Assembly (NCBI GenBank): GCA_022414725.1
Contig: CM039462.1
Span: forward strand, 51,930,997 to 51,994,996
Direction: 5' to 3'
Length of the DNA: 64,000 bases
DNA from: Microglena sp. YARC
Taxonomy: Eukaryota > Chlorophyta > Chlorophyceae > Chlamydomonadales > Chlamydomonadaceae
Of this stretch, positions 1 to 32,340 are shown piece after piece. Positions within the stretch are counted from its first letter, which is position 1, and each line of letters opens with the position of its first letter. The notes below the pieces were generated by a model. The model was not told where the DNA came from and made no database searches. It saw only the letters and a program-made list of their open reading frames with translations. Made by a program: the position numbers and the translations under genes.

Positions 1-267
1 TCTAAGCACTGTTTGTTTTGTGTGCGCCTCGCGGCAAATTGAGATACTTGGTGCAGCCCCAGTGCGGCGCACTGTCCCTGACAGGTTTAGCCAGATCCAG
101 ATTCAGGTTTCAGCAATTTAGCGGATGATTTTGATTTTGATATCTTCACAAAATCAAGTTGAAGGTCGTATTCGCCCTAAACATTTGGCCGCGAAATTGT
201 GAGATTTTTGAAAATTATGGAAAATTGTCATACATTTTGTATGAAAAGTGGAGCGGCAATATGACAA
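1..267. other. Unassigned left edge
   Basis: No gene, exon or repeat is recognised here. If the kinase gene to the right continues past the window edge, this may be intron, but nothing in the sequence proves it. Confidence 0.3.
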
Positions 268-457
268 GGGTACTTCAAATGGCCAAATTGGCCAGCGCTT
301 TAGCGCACTTGAAAACAAAAAAACTGCGCTTTGTAGTGCAAAAAGCGCAGAAATTGCTTGCTGCGCCCACAGGGAGTTGCAAAAAATTGCGTTTAAAGCG
401 CATAGGGGGTCAAAAAGTCAGCGCTCAAAAGCACAAAAGCGCGCGCTTTACTTACCC
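268..457 (+). mobile_element. MITE-like element, family A (copy 1)
   Basis: About 190 bp starting GGGTAC and ending TTACCC, packed with GCGC-containing self-complementary words. Closely related copies lie at 40068-40288 and, reversed, at 59743-59965. The shared ends, internal inverted repeats and lack of coding capacity fit a non-autonomous DNA transposon. Superfamily is not certain; CAGGG-type ends would suit hAT. Confidence 0.6.
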
Positions 458-623
458 TGATCAGAAGGGCACTACTCAAACATAATCATCATAAGGGCAC
501 TAATTAACTAGCCCCACCTCCCAGCCTCACTGGTTTCATTCAATCTTTGAATTACCCTGAATATGACCAGGCGACACCTCAAACCCCGATCATCCCCTGA
601 ACTGTATATTATTACCACATGCG

Positions 624-812
624 TGCCTGTACTGCTATAATCTTACCATGTATGTGACTGTACTGCTATAATCTTGCAAAGTATGTGACTGTACTGCTAT
701 ATAAGCATACCAAGTATGTGACTGTACTGCTATATAAGCATACCAAGTATGTGACTGTACTGCTATATAAGCATACCAAGTATGTGACTGTACTGCTATA
801 ATCTTACCACGT
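624..812. repeat. 33-bp tandem repeat
   Basis: About five or six units built on TATGTGACTGTACTGC followed by TATATAAGCATACCAAG. The left units differ (ATAATCTTACCATG) and the right ones are nearly identical. Confidence 0.85.
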
Positions 813-854
813 ATGAAACTGTTCCTGCATCTGGACTCTTGGTGCTGTCAGTAT

Positions 855-1087
855 GTGTTTGTATGCATGGACATGGGTGGACAAATTTGTCTGTTTGCAT
901 GTGTTTGTATGCATGGACATGGGTGGACAAATTTGTATGTGTGCATGTGTTTGTATGCATGGGCATGGGTGGACAAATTTGTATGTGTGCATGTGTTTGT
1001 ATGCATGGACATGGGTGGACAAATTTGTATGTGTGCATGTGTTTGTATGCATCGACATGGGTGGACAAATTTGTATGTGTGCATGTG
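855..1087. repeat. 46-bp tandem repeat
   Basis: Five head-to-tail units starting at 855, 901, 947, 993 and 1039, each beginning GTGTTTGTATGCAT and containing GGGTGGACAAATTTG. They differ at only a few positions. Open frames across the array on both strands are repeat artefacts. Confidence 0.9.
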
Positions 1088-1117
1088 TGGGCAAGAGCGG
1101 GCCCATGTTTGTAATTG

Positions 1118-1245
1118 TGTACGTGTATGCTACAGTCCAGGGGTGGGCCAAGTAGGCCAAAGAATCTTGCCCAACCGTGACAGGAAGGGCTAAAAAAACA
1201 GAATTGATGAAATGAAACCCAAACAATTGTTTAACCGGCAGGGGC
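1118..1245 (+). repeat. Dispersed repeat, family F (copy 1)
   Basis: This segment, from GTGTATGCTACAGTCCAGG to GTTTAACCGGCAGGGGC, matches the reverse complement of 54005-54150 over its whole length with scattered substitutions. It has no coding signal. Confidence 0.65.
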
Positions 1246-1254
1246 ACTTATCAA

Positions 1255-3290
1255 GTATGATACAGTTCCCGCATCTGGATTCTTGGTGCTGTAGCTGCTT
1301 GCAAGCTTGAACCTGAAGTACAAGGAGTATACAAAGGGACATTATGTTAACAAATGAATGATAGTTATGAGACTGTTCCCGCATCTGGATTCTTTGTACT
1401 GTGGCTACTTGCAAGCTTGAACATGAAGCACGAGGAATATTTGAAGGGACATTATGTTCACAAATGAATGATAGTTATGAGACTGTTCCCGCATCTGGAT
1501 TCTTTGTACTGTGGCTACTTGCAAGCTTGAACATGAAGCACGAGGAATATTCAAAGGGACATTATGTTCACAAATGAATGAATGTTATGATACTGTTCCT
1601 GCATCTGGATTCTTTGTACTGTGGCTACGTGCAAGCTTGAACATGAAGCACGAGGAATATTCAAAGGGACATTATGTTCACAAATGAATGAATGTTTTGA
1701 GACTGTTCCTGCATCTGGATTCTTTGTACTGTGGCTACTTGCAAGCTTGAACATGAAGCACGAGGAATATTCAAAGGGACATTATGTTCACAAATGAATG
1801 AATATTATGATGCGGTTACAGCATCTGGATTCTTTGTACTGTGGCTACTTGCAAGCTTGAACGTGAAGCACGAGGAATATTCAAAGGGACATTATGTTCA
1901 CAAATGAATGAATGTTATGAGACTGTTCCCTCATCTGGATTCTTTGTACTGTGGCTACTTGCAAGCTTGAACATGAAGCACGAGGAATATTCAAAGGGAC
2001 ATTATGTTCACAAATGAATGAATATTATGATGCGGTTACAGCATCTGGATTCTTTGTACTGTGGCTACTTGCAAGCTTGAACATGAAGCACGAGGAATAT
2101 TCAAAGGGACATTATGTTCACAAATGAATGAATATTATGATGCGGTTACAGCATCTGGATTCTTTGTACTGTGGCTACTTGCAAGCTTGAAGATGAAGCA
2201 CGAGGAATATTCAAAGGGACATTATGTTCACAAATGAATGAATGTCATGAGACTGTTCCTGCATCTGGATTCTTTGTACTGTGGCTACTTGCAAGCTTGA
2301 ACATGAAGCACGAGGAATATTCAAAGGGACATTATGTTCACAAATGAATGAATATTATGATGCGGTTACAGCATCTGGATTCTTTGTACTGTGGCTACTT
2401 GCAAGCTTGAACGTGAAGCACGAGGAATATTCAAAGGGACATTATGTTCACAAATGAATGAATGTTATGAGACTGTTCCCTCATCTGGATTCTTTGTACT
2501 GTGGCTACTTGCAAGCTTGAACGTGAAGCACGAGGAATATTCAAAGGGACATTATGTTCACAAATGAATGAATATTATGATGCGGTTACAGCATCTGGAT
2601 TCTTTGTACTGTGGCTACTTGCAAGCTTGAACATGAAGCACGAGGAATATTCAAAGGGACATTATGTTCACAAATGAATGAATATTATGATGCGGTTACA
2701 GCATCTGGATTCTTTGTACTGTGGCTACTTGCAAGCTTGAACATGAAGCACAAGGAATATTCAAAGGGACATTATGTTCACAAATGAATGAATGTTATGA
2801 GACTGTTCCCTCATCTGGATTCTTTGTACTGTGGCTACTTGCAAGCTTGAACGTGAAGCACGAGGAATATTCAAAGGGACATTATGTTCACAAATGAATG
2901 AATATTATGATGCGGTTACAGCATCTGGATTCTTTGTACTGTGGCTACTTGCAAGCTTGAACGTGAAGCACGAGGAATATTCAAAGGGACATCATGTTCA
3001 CAAATGAATGAATACTATGATGCGGTTACAGCATCTGAATTCTTTGTGCTGTAGCTACTTGCAAGCTTGGACCTGAAGTTCAATGGATCTTCAAAGGGAC
3101 ATAATGTTCACAAATGAATGAATAATATGAGACGCTTACAGCATCTGGTTTGTTTGTGCTGTAGCTACTTGCAAGCTTGAACCTGAAGCACGAGGAATAT
3201 TCAAAGGGACATTATGTTCACAAATGAATGAATAGTATGAGACAGTCACAGCATCTGGATTCTTTGTGCTGTAGCTGCTTGCAAGCTTAA
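1255..3290. repeat. 110-bp satellite array with higher-order structure
   Basis: About 18 units with a strict 110-bp period: ATTATGTTCA recurs at 1451, 1561, 1671 and so on to 3211 (ATTATGTTAA at 1341). Two main unit types differ after CAAATGAATG, one with GACTGTTCC and one with TGCGGTTACA. Their order includes B-A-B-B at 1801-2131 and again at 2351-2681, with an A-B-B cadence further right. If the kinase gene continues left of the window, the array lies in its intron after the DFG exon. Confidence 0.95.
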
Positions 3291-3552
3291 ACCTGCAACA
3301 TATTGAGGAATATTCTGTTAATTTCAGATTCGTGTGCTGCACACTATGTTCGCTAGTGGATAGAGACTGCTACGGAGTTATCAGGTTCACAAGTGAATAG
3401 AGGATATTCTGATAATCAAGAGCTCTCGCTACCTACCAGCTTGGACCTGAAACACAAGGAATATGCTAAGGGACGTTCTGCTAAGAAATATATAAATAAT
3501 GAAAAACGTCTTGCGTGCGTCGCAAGCGACACGGGAAATTGGCGGACAGTAA

Positions 3553-3602
3553 GCATGTTGCTGCAGTTCAAGCAGCACATTGGCAGGCTCCAAGTCCATC
3601 CT
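3553..3602 (-). pseudogene. Decayed partial copy of the kinase catalytic-loop exon
   Basis: Read on the minus strand, this stretch gives a damaged version of the catalytic-loop coding sequence of the exon at 3855-3983: PANVLLELQ is kept, while HRDLK has become MDLE. Nucleotide similarity to that exon is obvious (AGCAGCACATTGGC is shared). The splice borders are not preserved, so it is probably a relic of local duplication. Confidence 0.7.
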
Positions 3603-3660
3603 ACTTACAGCAACAATATCAGGAAACAAAGTACACTCATTTTTACCCGGTGTTTTTCTT

Positions 3661-3831
3661 TTCAGCTAAAAGCAGCAGCTTCTAGGCAACTGACTGTGTA
3701 TTCAGCCAAAGCTGATGCAACCTTGTGTGTCTGGAAACTGACAGAATCCACTGTCCAGAACTTCCGGAATCTTGAGGCTATACCAGAGGCTGGCCCAGGG
3801 AGCTACCTAGAAGCTACTGCTCATAGCTGAA
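3661..3831. mobile_element. MITE-like element, family H (copy 1)
   Basis: A 171-bp element with terminal inverted repeats of about 26 bp: TTCAGCTA at the left, TAGCTGAA at the right, then AGCAGCTTCTAGG against CCTAGAAGCT. A related element lies at 54763-54942 and a third copy of the left end at 54227-54252. No transposase frame is present. Confidence 0.65.
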
Positions 3832-3854
3832 AATTAAAGAAACTATATTGTTAC

Positions 3855-24677
<20,823 letters not shown>

Positions 24678-24689
24678 CTGAGCAGATTG

Positions 24690-24860
24690 GGAGAGGCACT
24701 GATAGTGGAAACCTGGTAGGGGCACTGTTAGTGGGAAAATGAAGAGGCAGACCTACAGGATTACTGTAAAACTGTTAGTGGAAATATAATTCTGCAGGTG
24801 GAGGAAGAGGTTGACCCGTCCATCCTGCTTGTAGACAACAGATCAGTGGTTAAAGAGGTG
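24690..24860. other. Short intron-derived repeats and an ambiguous exon
   Basis: ACTGTTAGTGGAAA words repeat about four times. Then 24799-24857 reads as a plus-strand exon (TTCTGCAG acceptor, AAAGAG|GTGAGA donor; VEEEVDPSILLVDNRSVVKE). On the minus strand the same area reads as a possible exon DGRVNLFLHLQNYIS after ACAAGCAG, which would suit the missing LamG 5' exon but has a weak donor. Strand is undecided. Confidence 0.3.
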
Positions 24861-26070
24861 AGACCCAAACAGCAACATCAGCTCGGGCAGTGTTGGCAAG
24901 CCGCTAGCTCGAAGCTGGAGGAAAGCTCGGAAATATAAGGTAATTAATGCACATAATCCGATAACAAGAACCGTAGCTCTTAACGCGTTCGTCTCCTTCC
25001 GTCAATTTCTACCCCACCGCCAACAACTCGTCTCGACGGGAGAGACCAAACCATTGCCGCTTAGCTCCTGGTAAGTTGCTCCGGGGACGGCAAACCCTTC
25101 ACGACCTTGAATACATCCTTATTAAACATATATTGACATCAGGAGATGGGTACGGGCCGAAAAAGTGTAGTAGAAGTAACAAATGCATGGCTCGGCACAG
25201 GCTCGGCTCGGCATGTACTGACTAGGCTTAGCGTCACTAGTAATCACGCGGCAAATCGAATTGAAAGTTCGCAAGGACTTGGTTGCGACCACAATCGCAC
25301 CTTGGCCCTTGGGGCTTTGTAGCGCACGAGGGATTCCAGTAGCAATTGCGCCGGTAAGCCACGACTGCTGGAATTCACAGAACAGCAGTAGCAGGACGGC
25401 ACGCACGCAAATGCGCATTCTCAAAAGCAGCGAAAAGACTGAGCAACCTGGAGGAGCCCCATAATTGATCAGCTCAGATTGTGCGGTCTAATATGCAAAG
25501 AAGGTCAGAGGGGGGCAGATATGGGCTGTGTCCACAGCATATGCTAAGTAAGATTAAAGAGCGACGACGTTGTGTTAATCAATGGAAGTGAACAGGAGAG
25601 AATCTGAGAAAGGAAGATGATCTAAATGATATAAGTCAAATCGGATTTCTACGTCGTGGGCTTATCAGACGCAGAAACTGGAATAATTTAGGGAGACAAC
25701 AAGATGTGCTCGAGGTAAAAGAAAGAAAGACGTACTCCACGCAAGCGGAGCGTGCCAAGTACGGAACGTGGTACAGCAGTAAAACATCGCGGTACAGCAG
25801 TAGAAAAACGTGCACGAGGATGAGAGTGGAACAAGAAGACAGAGCAGGATCAAGAATTAGTACAACTTTCCCCACGCAACGACAAGAGGCCGTCGCGTAC
25901 CTATCAATTTCTTCGCTCCCTAACGAGAGCTTCGTTAGCCCGGGCGCTAGCATCTGGGGGCTCCAGCACATGCTAGGGGTGGAGGCGCAGACAGTATATT
26001 GTCACCCACCACTCGGTGTAGGAGCTGTACTGCCGATCGCTTCAGTGCGGCTTGCTCTTCAATGGGCGCA
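24861..26070. other. Unassigned sequence
   Basis: No gene, domain or clear repeat recognised on either strand. Short frames (for example 25706-26074 plus and 25636-25971 minus) overlap each other and lack recognisable motifs. Confidence 0.4.
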
Positions 26071-26071
26071 G

Positions 26072-26126
26072 TAGCCAGACTCCTATTCCCAAAGCCACGC
26101 CAACTAGGCGTTTATCTTTCTACTTT
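26072..26126 (+). mobile_element. Possible SINE 3' tail fragment
   Basis: CCACGCCAACTAGGCGTTTATC resembles the 3' hairpin tail of the SINE copy at 23069-23270. Only about 20 bp match, so support is weak. Confidence 0.25.
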
Positions 26127-27222
26127 CTAGTACAACCAGTCAACCACCGGTGGCCTTTTGACCTGTCTGGTCTGGACGTGAGTGCGTTGGCAAGATTCTC
26201 GTGGAGCGAATCCACGTGAACGCGTGGATCCACGCCGCTCTGTCATGCGAAGTGTGGTTGAGGCGTTCAGCTGCCCCATTTGTAGAGGGGTTTTCAGGTA
26301 CTGTTTACTCATGAGTGATGCCTTCGCTCTTGCACCAGTCTGAGTCTCTGAGAATGCATACGTGTACTTAGGGGCATCGTATAAGAAGGTCTTGTCAATC
26401 TTGTGACCAGTGAGTACCTCATATCGCTCTTGTTCACTGATGGTTTTGTTGGGGACAGCAGATTTGATTTTGTGAAAGGTGGCTATGGAGTGCTTGGAGT
26501 GGTCATCCGGAATCCCTTGGAAGTACAGGCTACCATAGAGGCTAGGTACGTACATGCATTTTCCCATGCATGCCTACGTGGATGATATCTAGGGGCTTCT
26601 TGGCACGGGATGAGGATGTGGGGTGGGATTTTATGCCCATCTTTGAGAGAACACAGATCTCACAAGGGGTACTATTGAGTTTGCTAAATGCACGTGAGGT
26701 GATGTTGATGCCTGGGACCTGGTTGTCTTCTATGAGTTTGCTGAGACCAAGTTAGGAGAGGTGGGCCATGCGTTCATGACAGAGTTGTGGGGTCTCAGGA
26801 GTGAGGCGTGAGATGGCTGCCATGGCATGTTCAATGTGTGCACTGTCAGGTGCTGGGTGGACAGTAGGGACAACATACAGATTTTTGTGTTTTTTTGCTG
26901 TTAGGAAGGGGACATGTTGGATAACCATTTTACAGCTTCGAGTGTTGGCCTCCCCCGAGCTAAGTTGGGAGTCCGTTCCGGTATACACCGACCAGTTGTG
27001 AGGGCGAGTTCCGCTCAGACCAGGACTGACCGCGACCGAAATCCGACCAGGGTTTCCGGTATCTATCCGACTCAGCTTTGTCCGACTCAGCTTCGGTGTC
27101 CGGTGACCGGTATCCGACTCAGCTTCATGGTAAGTGGTGCCCATGAGTTTCTGAACAATTGAAACTTCGTCTTCCTTGACCTTCCCAACACCTGCCTTTT
27201 CGGAAGAGGAAGATGAAAGCAC
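26127..27222 (-). pseudogene. Decayed Copia retrotransposon fragment (GAG-pre-integrase, integrase)
   Basis: On the minus strand, near 26900-26750, NLYVVPTV and LCHERMAHLS match the Copia GAG-pre-integrase motif. After one in-frame stop (TAA), PCEICVLSKMGIKSH gives the paired Cys of the HHCC zinc finger. Then KPLDIIHVGM leads into an integrase core fragment in another frame (GSLYFQGIPDDHSKHS, then HKIKSAV). The catalytic domain is incomplete and the frame is broken at least twice. No reverse transcriptase follows and no LTRs were recognised, so this is a dead fragment. Confidence 0.75.
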
Positions 27223-28950
27223 TTCCTTCCCTTTTAAACTTGCCCTGTTAGGACTCTATTCGCCACAGAAATTTGAACTGACTGCGAGTATTTAACAGCC
27301 TGCATACTCCATTGCTCACTCGAGCTTCACTGCCACCTCGCGTTTGTTGAAGCTACTAGGCTCGTTACCCCGCTGTAGCCTCTCTCTCTTCGCCTGCTCC
27401 TCGGCTCCTCGGCTCTTCCCCTCCTCCTCGCTCCTACCCCTCCTCCTTCCCCCCCTCCCCCTTCTGCTGCTGCCCTTGCGGACTTCTGAGCGCAAGGAAC
27501 TGCAGGGCGTTATTGCTCTTGGCGCCTGATCGTCAAAGACTCAACTCGTTCCAAGGGTGGTCAGCAAACACTTATGAACTGTAAATCATGTAGCCTGGTA
27601 CCGTCGCATGCATTCGCCAACCCCAAATGCATTGCCGGCCACTTGACCCCTTTACCCCCACTTCACTCCGACGTCAACGGGAGCTGGTCCAATTCGGTGG
27701 ATTGCAGCACGACAGATCTTCTGAGCTTCAGACAGGCTCATGACCTTTTATATTGGAAGCAGGGTGTCAGCTTAAACTCTTCAGGAGTGGATGAACGTTA
27801 AACAGCATCAGCATTATTGATCTTTCTTACAGAAGAGGTAGAAGCAAGAGGAGGGTGTCGCTCTAAGGAGCACACCATTGCGGGGGACCGGAGGACATAA
27901 CTCTGGTTTAGGCCAGGGTTTGACCGTACGGTGTCATTGACAGCAATAGCTGTCACTGTACACCAGGAAATACATAAGAAGTCAGCAAGGCATAAACAGC
28001 GGGTGTAACAAACCAGATGCTTATACTCCACCTATGACGTAGGTGACATACAATACTACTTCTCCACCTATGACACCAGTGGCAGAGAACGATAAACTGG
28101 CAGCAAACAAAAAATTGAAGCAAAGGCTGAAAAACTGGAAAGCCAGGAGAAAGATCTGACTAAAATAAAGGTTGAGATATGATCAACTAAAAAAACGCTG
28201 TGTTACTCCGAAAATGTAGAAGCAAAAAGCTTGGGTCATCCCGAGCTGGGCTGAAAACAAAAAAGGAAATGTAACCATCCAGGGTAAGCGCAAAAATTAT
28301 ATTCATCCAGAATAGTAGGTCACAGCACAAAACCAGAAAATCACTGGGAAGCCAGACAGAAGTCAATCCGAAAGAGTTCAATAAGACTAAGGATAACAAC
28401 GGAGACTGAAAAACCGAAAAATAACCGAAATAAAGACTGAAATATGTTGTGAGAGCAGCACAAGATATAATCAAAGTCTAAAGGACGCAGACAAGAGGAC
28501 ACAATAGTCATCCACTAAAGTAAATTCGATGGGAAATTCTTCACCTTAAATACTATTCTTAGCATAGTATCCATAACTCGGCTGGGATGAAAAAACCATG
28601 AGGAACTGGTTTCTTACTCAATGATGGGAAGTAAGAAGATTTATGAAAGTTAATTATCATAAATCCCCAGCTACGGCACTAACTAAGTGGAATGAACCGA
28701 CTGAAATACACGTGGAAGAAAAAAAGGAGGTGTGGGAAAGTACATCTGCAAGTACAACTGCAAGATTACCCATAGTACCATTTCACTGAAAAAATCGAAG
28801 TGAAACAACTATCAATTTCCACTTATTTCAGTAATCACCTGAAGGCGGCTGGTGAACCAAAACAGATGCCCCAAGTGACCAGTGAAGCATAAAGAAACAG
28901 CTAATCTATGATAAGCTCCACCGAATTAACCATCTGCCTATAGAACGAAG
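27223..28950. other. Unassigned sequence
   Basis: No recognisable gene or repeat. A minus-strand frame at 28187-28474 is hydrophobic because the strand is T-rich; it has no family signature. Confidence 0.4.
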
Positions 28951-28952
28951 AG

Positions 28953-29764
28953 TCAGAAAGCCATAAAGTCGCTATAACGGTGGTCAGAATAAATTTCCAC
29001 CTTCCACCGAAACCAAGAAAGACAGCTTAATATCCAGCTGCCTAACAAACATCTTTCTATGAGGGATGGCAGACAGGAGAATCCGAAGGCCAGCCTTGGA
29101 TGAGAATGGAGCAGACTAGCAGAGACCTCTGAAAAATCAATCTTAGGTCTCTGCAAAAATTCGCACACAAGGAACATTGCACACAAGTAGTCAGTCGCAC
29201 CCTTCCTAGCTAGCAACCAGGGATTCCTATCAGAATTTGAGGGATCCATGGCTGCCGAAAAGACAGTGGAGTAGGTACTGATATGGAAGCACACATGTAG
29301 GGAAGGTCAATCCTAACACGAGAACCCACAGCACAAACAGGTAGTAAATCCCCCAGGACAGTTAAAACATTGCCAGCATGAACGGCATTCTTTGCCTGTA
29401 AAGTAGACATGGTGAGGCCTAGGTCAACCGGAACACCCCATCCGTACCCCGTATCACCCATAGACTACTCTTCTAAATAATCATCACCCGGCAAACCCAA
29501 GGTGGCCTGTTCACGCCTATCGGTATCCCAATATGTCTCACCAGTAAATGGAGCTGGGAAAACCTGAGACTCATTTGAACTAATGCAGGGGTCGAAAACT
29601 GATGGAACCGGCTGTGGAGTTACCACCATGTCAGAAGGCGTACTAGAGCCAAAAACTTCACCCACGATACGAGGGGGCGTGACAGTACTGACGACCCCAT
29701 GAGATGGAGGCAAATTAATATCGGAAAGACCTTGAGACTCCCGCCCAGTCAACCTACAGTGCAT
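28953..29764 (-). pseudogene. Eroded unrecognised coding region
   Basis: Three successive minus-strand frames (29764-29465, 29461-29210, 29294-28953) follow one another with short gaps or an overlap, as if one protein had been broken by a stop and a frameshift. Compositions look protein-like (for example AKNAVHAGNVLTVLGDLLPV, then KGATDYLCAMFLVCEFLQRP). The family is not recognised; a retroelement gag is possible because Copia remains lie on both sides. Confidence 0.35.
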
Positions 29765-29939
29765 AAGTTACCGAGCAGCTACCTGCAGCTTCCTAGCAGA
29801 GTTCCCCCAACTCAGCTTTGCAACCTCCGTGCAGCTCCGTGCTGACCTGCAGCGACCTGCAAGTACCCCGCTCTGTCTGATGCTACCTTTCACTGCATGT
29901 ACTGACCCATGCGCAGTTCATGTTACACCCCTTACTTTA

Positions 29940-30560
29940 GATGTCGTTATGCTGACAATGGCCAGGTCCTTTAGGGATAGGGTCACAACGCGTTGACCCA
30001 AGATGGATTCCCATGGCACTTAGTTGCCACGATCCCCAGCACCTGTTAAACAATTAGTAATGAACACTCTTGGAATTAAATCATGTTCTGCCCCTCGTAC
30101 TGCCCCATGTACTGACCCACGTGCAGTTCAAGTTTCTACCCTTTCGATGTTTTCATGAATGACAACATGATACCTGCCTGATTCTAATTTAGCATTTCAG
30201 TACTAAGCCTTCACTCCCAAGTTTTTGGGGCACTCATGGTAATGCTTACGTTGATCTGCAATGCCCCGGCAGGTCCTACCAGCCCCAGCAGTCCCTACCG
30301 TCCCTGCATCTTCTTACCCGCTCCTAGTGCCCTTGCAGCGACCCTAACTACCTTGCAGCCACCAAGCTGCTGCCCCCTTGTAGTTACCCTGCAGCATTCA
30401 TGTTGACGTTTAGGTAATCTCCAATGCCCTAGCAGTCCACCTGGCCTGCAGCTTCCTAGCAATGTTAAATAGATATGCGGCCATAGATCTGCAGCCACCT
30501 GCAGCTTCCTCCTTAGCAATTTAGATTGATCTGCTGTTATACCACAGCACAGTCACATAT
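29940..30560 (+). mobile_element. Copia 3' non-coding fragment
   Basis: The stretch from GCACCTGTTAAACAATTAGT to ACTAAGCCTTCACTCCCAA matches 50040-50205, the region just after the last ORF of the Copia element at 46.4-51.2 kb. It continues into the same GCAGCTTCC-rich degenerate repeat. It is a plus-strand relative that has lost its coding part. Confidence 0.7.
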
Positions 30561-30649
30561 AGTGATTTATTGACTTCCAAGTGGCTCCTTCCCTTTAGTC
30601 TTCAGTTTTTTTTTCAAGAAATTGCAGGCTCAGAAGTTGCGATCACTGG

Positions 30650-30770
30650 CTTATCCTGGGACGGTGCGGTAGCACCGTCTGTAGAGCGCGAAGCGCCGCT
30701 ATTTTTAAGGGGGGTGCGGGGGGCGTAGCCCCCCGGGATTTTTTTGGGGGGGGGGCTTACAAAATATGCA
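30650..30770. repeat. Hairpin-rich segment
   Basis: A series of short perfect hairpins: GGTGCGGTAGCACC, GCGCGAAGCGC and GGGGGGCGTAGCCCCCC, then a G run. Their loops are all of GTA/GAA type. Confidence 0.6.
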
Positions 30771-31815
30771 TTTTGCACATGGATGCCATAAGTTACACTG
30801 GTTTGTGACAACTTTGACAAGCCTCTAATTGTACAGAACAGTCAACACTAGGCTAGTACTACAACCTATCCCGGTAAACCTAAAATCCATACCAGACTCA
30901 CATTTAATTTATCATCAATTCACATTCCTTGCGCATCATAAGAAAAGGGTCTACTTGATCATGTCACATCATGAAAAATGTGATATGATCAACTGTGGTG
31001 TCAGCACTTTGGGGGGCGAGGGGGGGTCTCCAAGAAAATATGCATTTTATTTTACACACGTCTGTTTGTCCAAGCATGTACACACATACACACACAATAA
31101 CTACCCTCATCACACCTGTCTCTTCTCTTGGTGCAAACTCTGCTGGTATGGCCTAGACCTCAGCCTAAGCAATTTCTCTAAGGCAGGGCCTAGCCGTCAA
31201 CACAGGGGTTGCGGGGGAGGGGGGCACGCCCAAGGTCCGACTTCGCCCATGAAGTCGACGACTAGGGATAGTGGTGGTGCTTTGTTACGACGTCGGAAGA
31301 AGGGTGGGTGGTGCGTATAGACTCGCATAGTCGCATCGCTGTTCTAACGGGGTTCAAACGAGTAACCGCGACTGGTTTGAAGACTCTCGACAAACGAGCA
31401 GCGCAGGCGTGCGGTTTAGAACGACAAATTTCGCTCATGCCTTATGCCGTTGCAACAATGAACCAATCAACCACCAGTCGAACAGAGTAGCTTCAGGTCT
31501 TCAGGAGTCGAGTAGTTCATGACTCGAATTGTACATCTTTATTGTCTGGCTTGGGGTGGGCCCGTGCATGATCACTTTCACAGTTCTGAGTTGGTAACTT
31601 CCACCAGGGGTAGGCCTGAGCTAGCTACCTGGGCTGGGCCTGTGCGACCCAGGAGCGACCCAGGTGCGACCCAGGGCACAAATCACTGACCTGAGGGTCG
31701 CCATCGTGGCGACCAAGGGCCCATTTCGACCGAATTTCTCACACCTGAGGGTCGCACGGGGTGGCGACCGCGCGCTACAATGTGCGACCGGTCGCACAAA
31801 TAAAAAACACTGTTA
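30771..31815. other. Unassigned sequence with GGTCGC repeats
   Basis: No gene recognised. 31640-31795 is rich in GCGACC and GGTCGC words, including the palindrome GCGACCGGTCGC. Confidence 0.4.
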
Positions 31816-31819
31816 GTCT

Positions 31820-32340
31820 TGACCTGAATGATTTTATTGTCCAAGTTCTTGACTAAAGCAGACCAGCTCTCAGTCATTAAATTTCTGATGCCCCTCAGTT
31901 AATTTCAGGAATTCTTCAGCTCAAGAATACCTCAAATTGGGGGGAGTGTTATTATCCGACCTACGTCGGTTACCGAGTTGGAATAATGCACACCGGTACC
32001 TGTTCCCTCTAGGTCCCGAGTTGCCTGCCACCAGGCCACAGACTAGCTGTGGCCTGCACGTGACTGCAGCACCTTGCAGCACACATCCTGATTCTACATG
32101 ATCGCGCCTGTTGCGCATATTAGACTTACTTTAGCTTAAGTCTGTACCTCTATGGCAGCTCCTTAAGCTGCCAACCTAGATTAGTGATTTTGAGTTCTTT
32201 AGATAAGATTAACAACTTGACTCTGTCATCCCGCCTTGCCACAGTCAGTAATATGTTACCACTGACCTCTTGACAAGCCCGATCAGTTACAAGTTATTGT
32301 ACCTGCATAATATAATATAAAATTGTCACTCTTGTCTTTT
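31820..32340 (+). mobile_element. Copia 3' end with polypurine tract and LTR remnant
   Basis: CCCCTCAGTTAATTTCAGGA, then AATTGGGGGGAG, matches the polypurine-tract region before the 3' LTR at 50960. TGTTATTATCCGACC at about 31950 would be the start of a different LTR. The LTR end is not defined. Confidence 0.55.

Noticed and set aside
1255..3290. CRISPR-like array
   Set aside because: Units are contiguous 110-bp repeats with no unique spacers, in an evidently eukaryotic sequence.
28187..28474. Hydrophobic 95-residue minus-strand ORF
   Set aside because: T-rich strand composition explains it; no motif, start context or splice signal supports coding.
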